From Singulisphaera sp. GP187 (GTDB lineage Bacteria > Planctomycetota > Phycisphaerae > Phycisphaerales > SM1A02), in contig CAMBXO010000001.1 in NCBI GenBank assembly GCA_945871915.1, positions 248,001-312,000 of the forward strand: a DNA stretch of 64,000 nucleotides. Direction: 5' to 3'. The translations under genes were made by a program, and so were the position numbers. Positions within the stretch are counted from its first letter, which is position 1. The number at the start of each line of letters is the position of its first letter. Of this stretch, positions 1 through 6,721 are shown piece after piece. The notes below the pieces were generated by a model. It searched no databases. It worked only from the letters and a program-made list of their open reading frames with translations, and was not told where the DNA came from.

Positions 1-2
1 CA

Positions 3-788
3 GCCATATGCGTGAGCCAGCCCGCAGCCACCATCTCATTCAGGGCGCTGGGCGCACTTGCTTCAAACGGTGTCGTAGTCGTGGTCTGCGACGAGCGACA
101 CGCGCCAACGGGGATGCTTATGCCTCTGTCAACCCACCATGCGCAGACGCCTCGCTTCGCCGAGCAGGCGGCAATGACGCTCCCCGATCGCAAGCGACTG
201 TGGCAACAAATTGTTCAATCCAAGGTCACTCAGCAGGCACAGGTCCTCAAAGCCGCAAATGGCACAGGGCTGGCTCTCATGGCAATGGTCCCACGCGTGA
301 TGTCAGGTGATACGACCAACATCGAAGCGACGGCAGCGGCTGCGTATTGGCGTGCCCTAATGGGCGACGACTTTCGACGCGACTACGAGGGCAAAGGAAT
401 CAACGCACTCCTCAACTACGGATATGCGATCGTGCGTTCAGCTATGTGTAGGGCAATTTGCGCGTCCGGTCTGCACCCTACGCTCGGACTTCACCACCAC
501 CACCGGGAAAACCCGTTTTGCCTCGCCGATGACTTGATGGAGCCCTTCAGACCGCTGGTGGACTGTGTGGTTTGGCAGATCATGAACACCGATCCCAATG
601 CCGAACTCACTCCTGAGAATAAGCGGCACATTATCGATTTCATTACCGAGCGTCACTGTGTTGCCAACGAGGAACGCACGCTCTTTGATCTCTGTGCTCG
701 TACAGCACAGTCGCTCGTTCGAGCGATCCTAGGGACAGACAAACGATTGGACCTACCAGTATGGGATCTCAATGCCAAGCCGAACTGA
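3..788 (+). CDS. cas1: CRISPR-associated endonuclease Cas1, type II (5' end cut by window edge)
   Basis: Integrase subunit that, with Cas2, inserts new spacers into the CRISPR array. The reading frame is open from the left edge, giving 261 visible residues. Type II Cas1 proteins have about 300, so roughly 40 N-terminal residues are missing. Family motifs are seen: VVVVCDERHAPTG near residues 24-37, NIEATAAAAYW with the catalytic Glu (fragment residue 108), GLHPTLG with the catalytic His (158), and ADDLMEPFRP with the third acidic ligand (180). The stop overlaps the start of cas2 by 17 nt, so the two are translated from one message. The effector gene cas9 would lie to the left, outside the window. 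Family assignment is secure; the II-C subtype is inferred from the 36/30 array geometry and the Cas2 type. Confidence 0.93.
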   Translation, partial: AICVSQPAATISFRALGALASNGVVVVVCDERHAPTGMLMPLSTHHAQTPRFAEQAAMTLPDRKRLWQQIVQSKVTQQAQVLKAANGTGLALMAMVPRVMSGDTTNIEATAAAAYWRALMGDDFRRDYEGKGINALLNYGYAIVRSAMCRAICASGLHPTLGLHHHHRENPFCLADDLMEPFRPLVDCVVWQIMNTDPNAELTPENKRHIIDFITERHCVANEERTLFDLCARTAQSLVRAILGTDKRLDLPVWDLNAKPN

Positions 789-1125
789 ACGACGGAGGCC
801 GCTCTGTGCGTACCGCATAATGTGGATCTTTGCCATGTTTGATCTTCCAGTCCGGACTCGCGAACAGCGGCGGACGCACTCGCGATTTCGAAAGTTCCTC
901 AAGCAGGAGGGCTTTGGAAGGATCCAACTCAGCGTCTACGCTAGGCACTGTCCAAATGAGGATCAAATCAATGTCCACATGGCCCATGTGCGAAAGCGGC
1001 TTCCCGAGGAAGGGGAGGTGCGAATGCTCGCTGTCACCGATCGGCAGTTTGGTCGAATGGAGTCTTACTTCGGCTCAAAACGAACCCCCCAAGAAGTCCC
1101 GCCCACACAACTGATGCTGTTTTAG
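772..1125 (+). CDS. cas2: CRISPR-associated protein Cas2, type II
   Basis: Small ferredoxin-fold partner of Cas1 in the spacer-integration complex. At 117 residues it has the usual size. The segment YRIMWIFAMFDLPV, with the conserved Asp at residue 24, and the stretches RFRKFL, QLSVYARHC and LAVTDRQFG are typical of type II Cas2 proteins. The ATG at 772 lies inside cas1. Another ATG at residue 17 would remove the conserved YRI, so the upstream start is preferred. No csn2 or cas4 follows; the CRISPR array begins 51 nt downstream. This cas1-cas2-array arrangement without a fourth adaptation gene fits type II-C. Confidence 0.93.
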   Translation: MPSRTERRRPLCAYRIMWIFAMFDLPVRTREQRRTHSRFRKFLKQEGFGRIQLSVYARHCPNEDQINVHMAHVRKRLPEEGEVRMLAVTDRQFGRMESYFGSKRTPQEVPPTQLMLF

Positions 1126-1137
1126 CCGGAGCAAGCC

Positions 1138-1170
1138 GAAGCAAGTCTCGCGTGTTGCGAGACTTGCTTC
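1138..1170. terminator. Perfect 14-bp hairpin between cas2 and the array
   Basis: The arms 1138-1151 (gaagcaagtctcgc) and 1157-1170 are perfectly complementary around a 5-nt loop. Neither strand shows a U-tract after the stem, so it is not a classical intrinsic terminator. Its position suggests a transcription boundary: it could end the cas operon message, or end a minus-strand CRISPR transcript running out of the array. It shows no similarity to the repeat, so it is not a tracrRNA anti-repeat. Confidence 0.45.
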
Positions 1171-1176
1171 GTCACT

Positions 1177-1344
1177 AGTGTAGTTGAGCGGCGCTTCTCA
1201 GCCCCCCACAGCGTGTTAGACCCGTTCAGTGGGAGCGGAACAAGTGTAGTTGAGCGGCGCTTCTCAGCCCCCCACAGCGCACTGCACTGCTTGGTGCTGG
1301 AACCGCATAGTGTAGTTGAGCGGCGCTTCTCAGCCCCCCACAGC
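1177..1344. CRISPR. Minimal CRISPR array: three identical 36-bp repeats, two 30-bp spacers
   Basis: Repeats lie at 1177-1212, 1243-1278 and 1309-1344 and are identical. Each begins agtgtagttgag and ends ccccccacagc. Spacers are 1213-1242 and 1279-1308, both exactly 30 nt. A 36-nt repeat with 30-nt spacers is the geometry of type II-C arrays. Read on the minus strand, each repeat ends CTACACT, resembling the promoter-like end of Neisseria II-C repeats (CTACAAT). This suggests crRNA transcription on the minus strand, starting within the repeats. Spacer 1 encodes a methyltransferase motif (see findings). The third repeat runs into trpE. There is no degenerate terminal repeat. Confidence 0.95.
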
Positions 1345-2847
1345 AAAAGTCTGCTCCGCCAAATCAATGGCTCGTCCAAGCGCGGCCGCTTTGTGCATGG
1401 TCTCATTGAATTCTGCGGCGGGATCACTGTCCATCACAATGCCAGCCCCTGCCTGCAAATGCACCTGCCACGGCGCGACCGCCGACGCGCCAGTTGGAAT
1501 CACCATCGTTCGCAACGCAATGGCCATGTCCATGTCGCCAGAAAAACCTGCCACACCAAGAGCGCCCGCATACGGTCCGCGTCGAAGCGGCTCCAGTTGA
1601 TCGATCAATTGAATGGCCCGAATTTTGGGCGCACCGGAAACTGTTCCCACTGGAAGCGTGGCCTGTAACGCATCCCATGCGTCCATGCCCTTGCGAAGTG
1701 TTCCGGTGATCGTGCTGGAAAGGTGCATCACATGGCTATACCGCTCGACATCCATGCATCGCTCCACCGAAATGGACCCGGGTTCGCACACCCTTCCCAA
1801 ATCGTTTCGACCAAGGTCGACCAGCATTGAATGCTCCGCCCGCTCCTTGGGATCAGCCCTGAGGTCTTTCTCCAGCACAGCATCCTGCTCCGGCGTGCTG
1901 CCGCGTGGCCGAGTTCCAGCAAGCGGTCGATTGGTGACGGTACGACCTCGCACACGGCACGCAATCTCCGGGCTGCTCGCCACCAGAATGCAATCGCGTG
2001 CCTGCAAGTACACCTGATAGGGACTGGGATTCACAATTCGAAGCGCTCGATAAATCTCAAACGGATCGATGTCGGTTTTTCGTTCCAATCGTTGTGAGAG
2101 AACAATCTGAAATGCATCCCCGGCGGCGATGGCTTGCTTGGCTTTTTCGACTGCCTGCTTGAACTGCAGAGGCGTCATGGAACCGGGTGACATGTCCGCA
2201 GGATCGGCGTGAACATCCAAAACGATTTCACCGGTGGGCAACGATGCGGACGGCTTCAACATGAGTTGGATGGTTTGATCGATCGCCAAGTCGATGGCTT
2301 TCCGGGCGGCCTGCTCGCTTGCATGTGCCTCGAGCGATTCCGCCGCAACACAATCCACAATCCGCAGCGCGTGATCGAACACCGCAACGCGTTGATAAAG
2401 ACCAAGGTGCATGTCAGGAAGGTTGCGATCGTCGCGCGGCGAGGCAGAAAATGGCAACGCTTTGGGCTCAATCCATCGCACGGCGTCGAACCCAAGAAAC
2501 CCAACCCATCCACCGTGAAACGCATCGGGAACGCAACCGCTGTGGACTGGCTTCCATGCCCCTGAAATGCTGCGAGGCACTTGAAGTGGATTCAAACTCT
2601 CCATTCGCTCGGTCTGACCGTTGGCGTGCAACACTTCCACCGATTGCCCATGTGCAATCACTTGCACCGCCGGACGAGATCCGATCATGGAGTGACGACC
2701 AACCTGCCCGCTCTGATCCACACTCTCAAGCAGAAAGCTTGGAGCGAGTCGATCATCTGGTGCAACCAATCTGCGGTAGGCAAGCACCGGCGTGAGCTGA
2801 TCCGATGGAATGCGCCGGCCATGGATGAGCAGGTTGCCTGCGGACAT
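1330..2847 (-). CDS. trpE: Anthranilate synthase component I
   Basis: Converts chorismate and ammonia (from the TrpG glutaminase) to anthranilate, the first step of tryptophan synthesis. The 505-residue protein has the N-terminal LLES motif (residues 39-42) of the tryptophan feedback site. Its chorismate-binding half contains LPVGTVSGAPKIRA, GPYAGALG and the C-terminal VHLQAGAGIV with its DSDPAAEFNET continuation. The start at 2847 is chosen because the longer frame overlaps ruvC, whose stop is only 4 nt upstream; the two are probably one operon. No trpG is in the window. Oddity: the last codons (Ala-Val-Gly-Gly-stop) are supplied by the last CRISPR repeat. The conserved family sequence ends just before this, so the enzyme is probably intact. 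Confidence 0.93.
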   Translation of the reverse strand: MSAGNLLIHGRRIPSDQLTPVLAYRRLVAPDDRLAPSFLLESVDQSGQVGRHSMIGSRPAVQVIAHGQSVEVLHANGQTERMESLNPLQVPRSISGAWKPVHSGCVPDAFHGGWVGFLGFDAVRWIEPKALPFSASPRDDRNLPDMHLGLYQRVAVFDHALRIVDCVAAESLEAHASEQAARKAIDLAIDQTIQLMLKPSASLPTGEIVLDVHADPADMSPGSMTPLQFKQAVEKAKQAIAAGDAFQIVLSQRLERKTDIDPFEIYRALRIVNPSPYQVYLQARDCILVASSPEIACRVRGRTVTNRPLAGTRPRGSTPEQDAVLEKDLRADPKERAEHSMLVDLGRNDLGRVCEPGSISVERCMDVERYSHVMHLSSTITGTLRKGMDAWDALQATLPVGTVSGAPKIRAIQLIDQLEPLRRGPYAGALGVAGFSGDMDMAIALRTMVIPTGASAVAPWQVHLQAGAGIVMDSDPAAEFNETMHKAAALGRAIDLAEQTFAVGG

Positions 2848-2851
2848 GTTT

Positions 2852-3352
2852 CTAGCGTATCGACACCCGTGCGGAAGAACCTCGCCGTGCACCGCAGAGC
2901 GCAATGGCGATGGCATCGCTGACATCGCTTGGACCCTTGACCACCCGAAGTCTGCACTGAGCCATCACCGCGCGACGAACCTGCTCTTTGGTTGCATGGC
3001 CGCGTCCCACCACAACTCGCTTGACCTCCGAAGGCGCCACTTCAATCACTGGCAATTTGTGCTGGGCTGCCGCAAGAAGCAACACGCCGCGAGCGTGTCC
3101 CATGGTGATCGCGGTTCGAACAAAGTGGGGATGACTGAAAATACCCTCAATAAACATGCAATCTGGAGCCAATTCGCGCATGACTTCGACCGCGTCCGTG
3201 TGCAATTGATGCAATCGCTGCGACAGCGTTCCCTTGGTGCTAATGCGTAACACCCCCGCTTCCACAAGCTTTGGCTCAGACATGCGCGATGTAGTGTGCA
3301 CACATGCATAACCCGTTCGCAAGAGGCCGGGGTCAATTCCAAGAACGCGCAT
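2852..3352 (-). CDS. ruvC: Crossover junction endodeoxyribonuclease RuvC
   Basis: Resolves Holliday junctions in the RuvABC pathway. The 166-residue protein has the family length and the four acidic active-site residues in the expected places: Asp7 in VLGIDPG, Glu69 in FIEGIF, and Asp143 and Asp146 in SDVSDAIAIAL. The ATG at 3352 is preceded by a -10-like TAGCAT with 7 nt between, so the message may be leaderless. ruvA and ruvB are not adjacent; trpE follows 4 nt downstream. Confidence 0.95.
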   Translation of the reverse strand: MRVLGIDPGLLRTGYACVHTTSRMSEPKLVEAGVLRISTKGTLSQRLHQLHTDAVEVMRELAPDCMFIEGIFSHPHFVRTAITMGHARGVLLLAAAQHKLPVIEVAPSEVKRVVVGRGHATKEQVRRAVMAQCRLRVVKGPSDVSDAIAIALCGARRGSSARVSIR

Positions 3353-3365
3353 GGCACCGATGCTA
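3353..3365 (-). promoter_or_regulatory. Putative -10 box of a leaderless ruvC promoter
   Basis: TAGCAT (minus strand, 3360-3365) ends 7 nt before the ruvC ATG, which places the predicted transcription start at the start codon. No Shine-Dalgarno sequence precedes the gene. No -35 element is obvious. Confidence 0.45.
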
Positions 3366-4082
3366 CGGATTTGCAGAAGCCTTCAGCACCAGCGTCACAG
3401 GCGATCCTTCCGACGGCATGACAGCGGTGCGTGCCCGCCACGGAGGTGTTGCAATGTCCACCTTGTCAGGAACCACCTCACGCAACCCCACCACTTCATC
3501 ACCAAAGGTCACCAGACCAATGATGCTTCCACTCTCGTCAGCGGCATAGCGTTCGGTGCCATCTTTCTTCATCACAAAATGGCTTCCAGCAAACACAAAG
3601 TAGGGAGTTGCCGCGCGTGGCACATGCGGAGTGAGAGTCCAATCCACGAGAGCGCACTCGTGTTCACCTGCCGCATCGACCCAGCGAACCAAGACGTGGA
3701 CTTGATCACCGCGTGGTGAAACCGATTGCACGGAACCATTGGGTTGCAATTCCCATCGACCGGGTGCACCCGACTGAAGACCCACCGCCAACAATGCCGC
3801 ATGCACCACCGACGCTGGAACATCGATCACCAGCAGCGACTCATGCTCTCGTGAACCACGCCCGCAGACCATCTGCTCCAGCGGGCCCTGCGTACAGGCG
3901 ACATGTGCTTGCACCTCAACGGCGTGGTTCGCTCGCACAACATGCACCCGTTCATGGAACTCGACACGCTCGCCAGGCACCGAACGGTGCGAGTTGGCAC
4001 ACCCAAAAATGCCTGAAAAACCCACGATCAAAAGGAGTGATCGCGATAAAAAGAAAAGAGGCCCGGCGGAGACAAGTCTCAC
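3363..4082 (-). CDS. YdjY-like predicted lipoprotein
   Basis: Predicted lipoprotein of 239 residues, function unknown. From the GTG at 4082 the N-terminus reads MRLVSAGP followed by a hydrophobic stretch ending GIFG-Cys, an acceptable lipobox. The segment EHESLLVIDVPASVVHAALL resembles the YdjY domain found in planctomycete proteins. The C-terminal half includes WTLTPHVPRA. A GGAAGG Shine-Dalgarno-like site lies just before the GTG. Longer in-frame extensions would overlap the divergent PTPS gene. The chosen start lies inside a terminator-like hairpin (4046-4092), which makes the start and the regulation uncertain. Confidence 0.6.
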   Translation of the reverse strand: MRLVSAGPLFFLSRSLLLIVGFSGIFGCANSHRSVPGERVEFHERVHVVRANHAVEVQAHVACTQGPLEQMVCGRGSREHESLLVIDVPASVVHAALLAVGLQSGAPGRWELQPNGSVQSVSPRGDQVHVLVRWVDAAGEHECALVDWTLTPHVPRAATPYFVFAGSHFVMKKDGTERYAADESGSIIGLVTFGDEVVGLREVVPDKVDIATPPWRARTAVMPSEGSPVTLVLKASANP

Positions 4083-4092
4083 GCCGAGCCCT
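4046..4092 (-). terminator. Strong intrinsic-terminator-like hairpin with U-tract (minus strand)
   Basis: Read on the minus strand, AGGGCTCGGCG (ending at 4082) pairs with CGCCGGGCCT (4059-4068) with one bulge, enclosing a GAGAC/GTCTC inner stem. CTCTTTTCTTTTTAT follows. This is a textbook Rho-independent terminator, yet no minus-strand gene ends here: it overlaps the start of the YdjY-like lipoprotein gene. Confidence 0.65.
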
Positions 4093-4240
4093 TCCGGGGG
4101 CTTGGTAACTGCGTTGAGTCTAACTGTGCTTCGGTTACAGGCAACACCAAACAATCTACTTTTCCCAATTTTGAGAAAAAATCTTATGGCTATCACACCT
4201 TGTTCCTTGACCACAAAACGTGCGTTGGAAAGTAAGGTGT
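4046..4240 (-). ncRNA. Candidate small RNA or 5' attenuator ended by the 4046-4092 terminator
   Basis: The 165 nt between the lipoprotein start and the divergent PTPS start hold no convincing protein. On the minus strand a hairpin with GTTGC...CAAC outer and CTGT/ACAG inner pairing (about 4114-4147) precedes the strong terminator. This arrangement fits a small RNA, or an attenuator leader of the lipoprotein gene. A TTGTGG hexamer lies 18 nt before TAGCCA on the minus strand (about 4190-4222), a weak possible promoter. The 5' end given here is a guess. No known RNA family is recognised. Confidence 0.3.
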
Positions 4241-4247
4241 GCACATT

Positions 4248-5009
4248 ATGAAACTGTGCCGGCGCGTCCATCTCATTTTTTTTCCTGTTTCAGCCACAAA
4301 CGCAAAGTCGTCCAGCACATTAGAACTCGGATCATGGAATATTCCTGTTGAGTTGGATGTCACGGTATCGGGTGATCCAAATGCGACGACCGGGTACATT
4401 CTTGGAATCAATGATATTGATTTGGCAGTCCGATGCGTCTGTCAAGAGCCCCTGCAGGCGGCTCTTTGGGCACAAACCTCAGTTCTTTCAATTCTTGAGC
4501 CACTTCGTCAAGCCATTCAAGCGCGGATCGCACGTCCCGTTGAACGACTTTCCATTCGACAGCAGCACACTTCTACTCTTGCCGTGGAGGCCCTTATGCC
4601 CGATCACGCCATACTGACTCAACGCTTTGACTTTGCCGCGAGCCACCGATTGCATTGCTCAACGTTGGATCATGCAACCAACAAACGAATATTTGGTAAA
4701 TGCAACAACCCGGCTGGCCATGGCCACAACTATCGACTGGAGGTTGAGGTGGCCGTGCCACTCCAAAAAGTGCCTTCGGATTGTTCGGCGGCTTTGGACA
4801 AACTGGTGCGGGACTATGCAGTGGACCGCCTTGATCACAAGCACCTGAATACGGATCTGCCCTGCTTTGAACACCAGAACCCCAGTGTGGAGGCGATCGC
4901 CAAGGTGTGCTTTGACTGGCTGCAGAAACCCATCGCGGGTCTTGGGGCGTCCTTGCGTCGAGTTCGATTATGGGAAACCGAAAAAACTTCGGCCATCTAT
5001 CCCGACTGA
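4248..5009 (+). CDS. 6-pyruvoyl-tetrahydropterin synthase / QueD family enzyme
   Basis: T-fold enzyme acting on 7,8-dihydroneopterin triphosphate, the product of FolE. The catalytic domain is the C-terminal half: zinc ligands are His133 (FAASHRLH) and His158 and His160 in GHGHNY, with Cys152 (KCNNPAGHGHNY) as catalytic Cys. RVRLWETEKTSA carries the pterin-anchoring Glu. The CNNP..GHGHNY form is closer to true PTPS than to typical QueD, but the product cannot be decided from sequence. About 115 extra N-terminal residues (with DPNATTGYILGINDIDL) may form a second T-fold half. TAAGGT lies 9 nt before the ATG. folE is elsewhere in this window (42915). Confidence 0.8.
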   Translation: MKLCRRVHLIFFPVSATNAKSSSTLELGSWNIPVELDVTVSGDPNATTGYILGINDIDLAVRCVCQEPLQAALWAQTSVLSILEPLRQAIQARIARPVERLSIRQQHTSTLAVEALMPDHAILTQRFDFAASHRLHCSTLDHATNKRIFGKCNNPAGHGHNYRLEVEVAVPLQKVPSDCSAALDKLVRDYAVDRLDHKHLNTDLPCFEHQNPSVEAIAKVCFDWLQKPIAGLGASLRRVRLWETEKTSAIYPD

Positions 5010-5016
5010 GTCGCTG

Positions 5017-5217
5017 TTAGGAACCGGCGGCTTCCTTACGCTGACCACTGGCGTCATAGACAAAGGTGCTGCCTTCCGATTCGTCATGACATTTCTTATG
5101 TGATCCATCGCACAATGGAAACTTTTGGCTTAGACCACATGTGCAGACAAAGATCGGTTTTTCCTGAGGTTCAATCTTGAGAGGGTGGGTCCCAGTCATT
5201 CGAACGAGTCGTGCCAT
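5017..5217 (-). CDS. CDGSH iron-sulfur domain protein
   Basis: Small 66-residue protein of the CDGSH (mitoNEET-like) family, which binds a 2Fe-2S cluster through three Cys and one His. The ligands are visible as Cys25, Cys27 and Cys36 in FVCTCGLSQKFPLCDGSH, plus His40. These proteins are linked to redox sensing and Fe-S transfer; no specific partner is evident here. AAAGGA precedes the ATG. The gene lies 12 nt downstream of the ACT-domain gene and is probably cotranscribed with it. It converges on the PTPS gene with a 7-nt gap. Confidence 0.9.
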   Translation of the reverse strand: MARLVRMTGTHPLKIEPQEKPIFVCTCGLSQKFPLCDGSHKKCHDESEGSTFVYDASGQRKEAAGS

Positions 5218-5229
5218 GGAAGTGTCCTT

Positions 5230-5703
5230 TCAGGCGAGATCTTCTTCACCGAGCATGCGAAAGCGCTTCCGCATCAGAATCTGACCCGCCAAGATGTGGT
5301 CATCGACCGCAATTGCAACAATTGGGCTGGCTTCGCTTCGAAGCATCACCGGATAGGCAAATCGGATATTCAGTTCCGCACCTAACAGGTGCAGGCAGAT
5401 GTTGGTCAGCGACTTGCCCTCTGGAAGTTCCACCACCAGCAGATCCACTTCACTGAAGGTGTAGTGATGACTGCGAAGCACCACACGAGCCGCATCGGCG
5501 TTGGTGAAGATCAGCCGAACAACGGCGTGATCGCTGGAGTCCACCACACTGAATGCTGCAACCTGCAAACCAGGCTGTTCGTCAAACAGTTGAAGCAATT
5601 CCAGTAATTTGCCGACCTTGTTATCTAGGAAGACGCCAAATTGCCTGACAGACGGAGCGGTTTCCCCTGCACCGTGGGCAGTTGCTGGCGGTTGAAGGCT
5701 CAT
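5230..5703 (-). CDS. ACT-domain protein (probable tandem ACT, acetolactate synthase-like)
   Basis: 157-residue protein. The first ACT-like unit is VRQFGVFLDNKVGKLLELLQLF...VAAFSVVDSSDHAVVRLIF, and a second follows around residues 85-145. It resembles stand-alone ACT proteins that bind amino acids as regulators. No enzyme domain is attached and no amino-acid biosynthesis gene is adjacent, so the ligand is unknown. TATAGT lies 11 nt upstream of the ATG on the minus strand. Confidence 0.7.
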   Translation of the reverse strand: MSLQPPATAHGAGETAPSVRQFGVFLDNKVGKLLELLQLFDEQPGLQVAAFSVVDSSDHAVVRLIFTNADAARVVLRSHHYTFSEVDLLVVELPEGKSLTNICLHLLGAELNIRFAYPVMLRSEASPIVAIAVDDHILAGQILMRKRFRMLGEEDLA

Positions 5704-5734
5704 CGAGCAAGCAGACTATACAAGAGCGCGTTGA

Positions 5735-6631
5735 TCAGCATGGCTCAGAAACGAACAGGTCATGCGGCGCGGGCGGCAACATGCCCGCCTCCGCTGCCTC
5801 GCTGAGCAATCGCTTCACCGCTTCGCGTCCACGCGGACCACACTCAAGCGTCCAATGATTCACATACAAGTCAACAAAGGTGCCCGCAAGCCCAGCCTCA
5901 AGACCGCGAGCAAATCGCATGGCATACCGCACTCCCTCTTCGTGGTGCTGCATGGCATGGCGAATGCTTGCCTGCAGTAGTTGATTGACTCGGCGCGTGG
6001 TGCCCAGACCGTACCGCTCGTCAAGATCGCGGCGAATTGCGTTCACTCCAAGTGGCAATGGAAGCCCGCTGTGAGACTTCCACCATGCACCCAGATCGGC
6101 CACAAGATGAAGCCCCTGTTCTTCAAACAGAAGTTGCCCTTCATGAATGACCACACCGGCCTGAAAAGTTCCGTCGATCACTCGTTCCATCAATTGGTCA
6201 AATGGAACCTCCTCAAACCGAAACGAATTGGGGCCGAGCATCAGACTCAAGGCGAGAAAACTGGTGGTTCGACGGCCTGGAACAGCGATCGTGCAAGAGG
6301 GTTTGCGTAAGTCGTCAAGCGTCATCGGTTGGTGGCTGACCAGTTTCGGGCCGTAGCCATCCCCCACGCTGCTGCCGCATGCCGTAAGTGCATACCGCTT
6401 TCCAACAAGCGGAATGTTGGCACAACTCATCGCCGTGACATCGAGCAAATGTTCCGTTGCACCGGCCGCGCGGCGATTGAGCGTTTCAATGTCCTGACAC
6501 ACTTGAATCCATTGCAGCCCCGGTTCAGAGATTGCAGGTGGGTTGCCATCGATGCCAAACAGCGGCCACCACATAAAGGCGTCGTCCGGATCGGGACTAT
6601 GACCCAAGGTGATGTGCTGGACGGATTCCAT
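5735..6631 (-). CDS. mqnD: 1,4-dihydroxy-6-naphthoate synthase
   Basis: MqnD converts cyclic dehypoxanthinyl futalosine to 1,4-dihydroxy-6-naphthoate in the futalosine route to menaquinone. The 298-residue protein has the periplasmic-binding-protein-like fold of the family. Hallmarks are HSPDPDDAFMWWPL at the N-terminus, DVTAMSC, GDGYGPKLV, VPGRRTTSFLAL and the GVVIHEGQ segment with its catalytic His. A start-proximal TAGGCT lies 6 nt before the ATG, fitting a leaderless message. The previous pathway enzyme, MqnC, is encoded at 13094. Confidence 0.92.
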   Translation of the reverse strand: MESVQHITLGHSPDPDDAFMWWPLFGIDGNPPAISEPGLQWIQVCQDIETLNRRAAGATEHLLDVTAMSCANIPLVGKRYALTACGSSVGDGYGPKLVSHQPMTLDDLRKPSCTIAVPGRRTTSFLALSLMLGPNSFRFEEVPFDQLMERVIDGTFQAGVVIHEGQLLFEEQGLHLVADLGAWWKSHSGLPLPLGVNAIRRDLDERYGLGTTRRVNQLLQASIRHAMQHHEEGVRYAMRFARGLEAGLAGTFVDLYVNHWTLECGPRGREAVKRLLSEAAEAGMLPPAPHDLFVSEPC

Positions 6632-6643
6632 TTCACAAGCCTA
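6632..6643 (-). promoter_or_regulatory. Putative -10 box of a leaderless mqnD promoter
   Basis: TAGGCT (minus strand, 6638-6643) ends 6 nt before the mqnD ATG. The same hexamer and spacing occur before ilvE. No Shine-Dalgarno sequence is present. Confidence 0.45.
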
Positions 6644-6709
6644 AGTGGCGGGCGTTCATTCTGCGCACATTGCGTATGCAGAGCGGCTCCGCAAGTTCTG
6701 CATCTGGGG

Positions 6710-6721
6710 TAGGGTTCTGTG
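6710..6721 (+). promoter_or_regulatory. Putative -10 box of a leaderless DUF885 gene promoter
   Basis: TAGGGT at 6710-6715 lies 6 nt before the ATG at 6722. The predicted transcription start coincides with the start codon. Confidence 0.4.

Noticed and set aside
1126-1176. tracrRNA in the cas2-array gap
   Set aside because: The gap is 51 nt and shows no complementarity to the repeat; only a hairpin is present.
1122-1427. Minus-strand reading frame with the repeated peptide LWGAEKRRSTTL across the CRISPR array
   Set aside because: The peptide is translated CRISPR repeat; it has no start signals and crosses into trpE.
1213-1668. Plus-strand reading frame starting VLDPFSGSGT, as if a methyltransferase gene began here
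   Set aside because: Only the spacer carries the motif; the frame then runs through repeats and antisense of trpE. The motif is explained by the protospacer source.
4093-4247. Possible preQ1 or THF riboswitch upstream of the PTPS/QueD-like gene
   Set aside because: No matching conserved core on the plus strand; the strong structure present is a terminator on the other strand.
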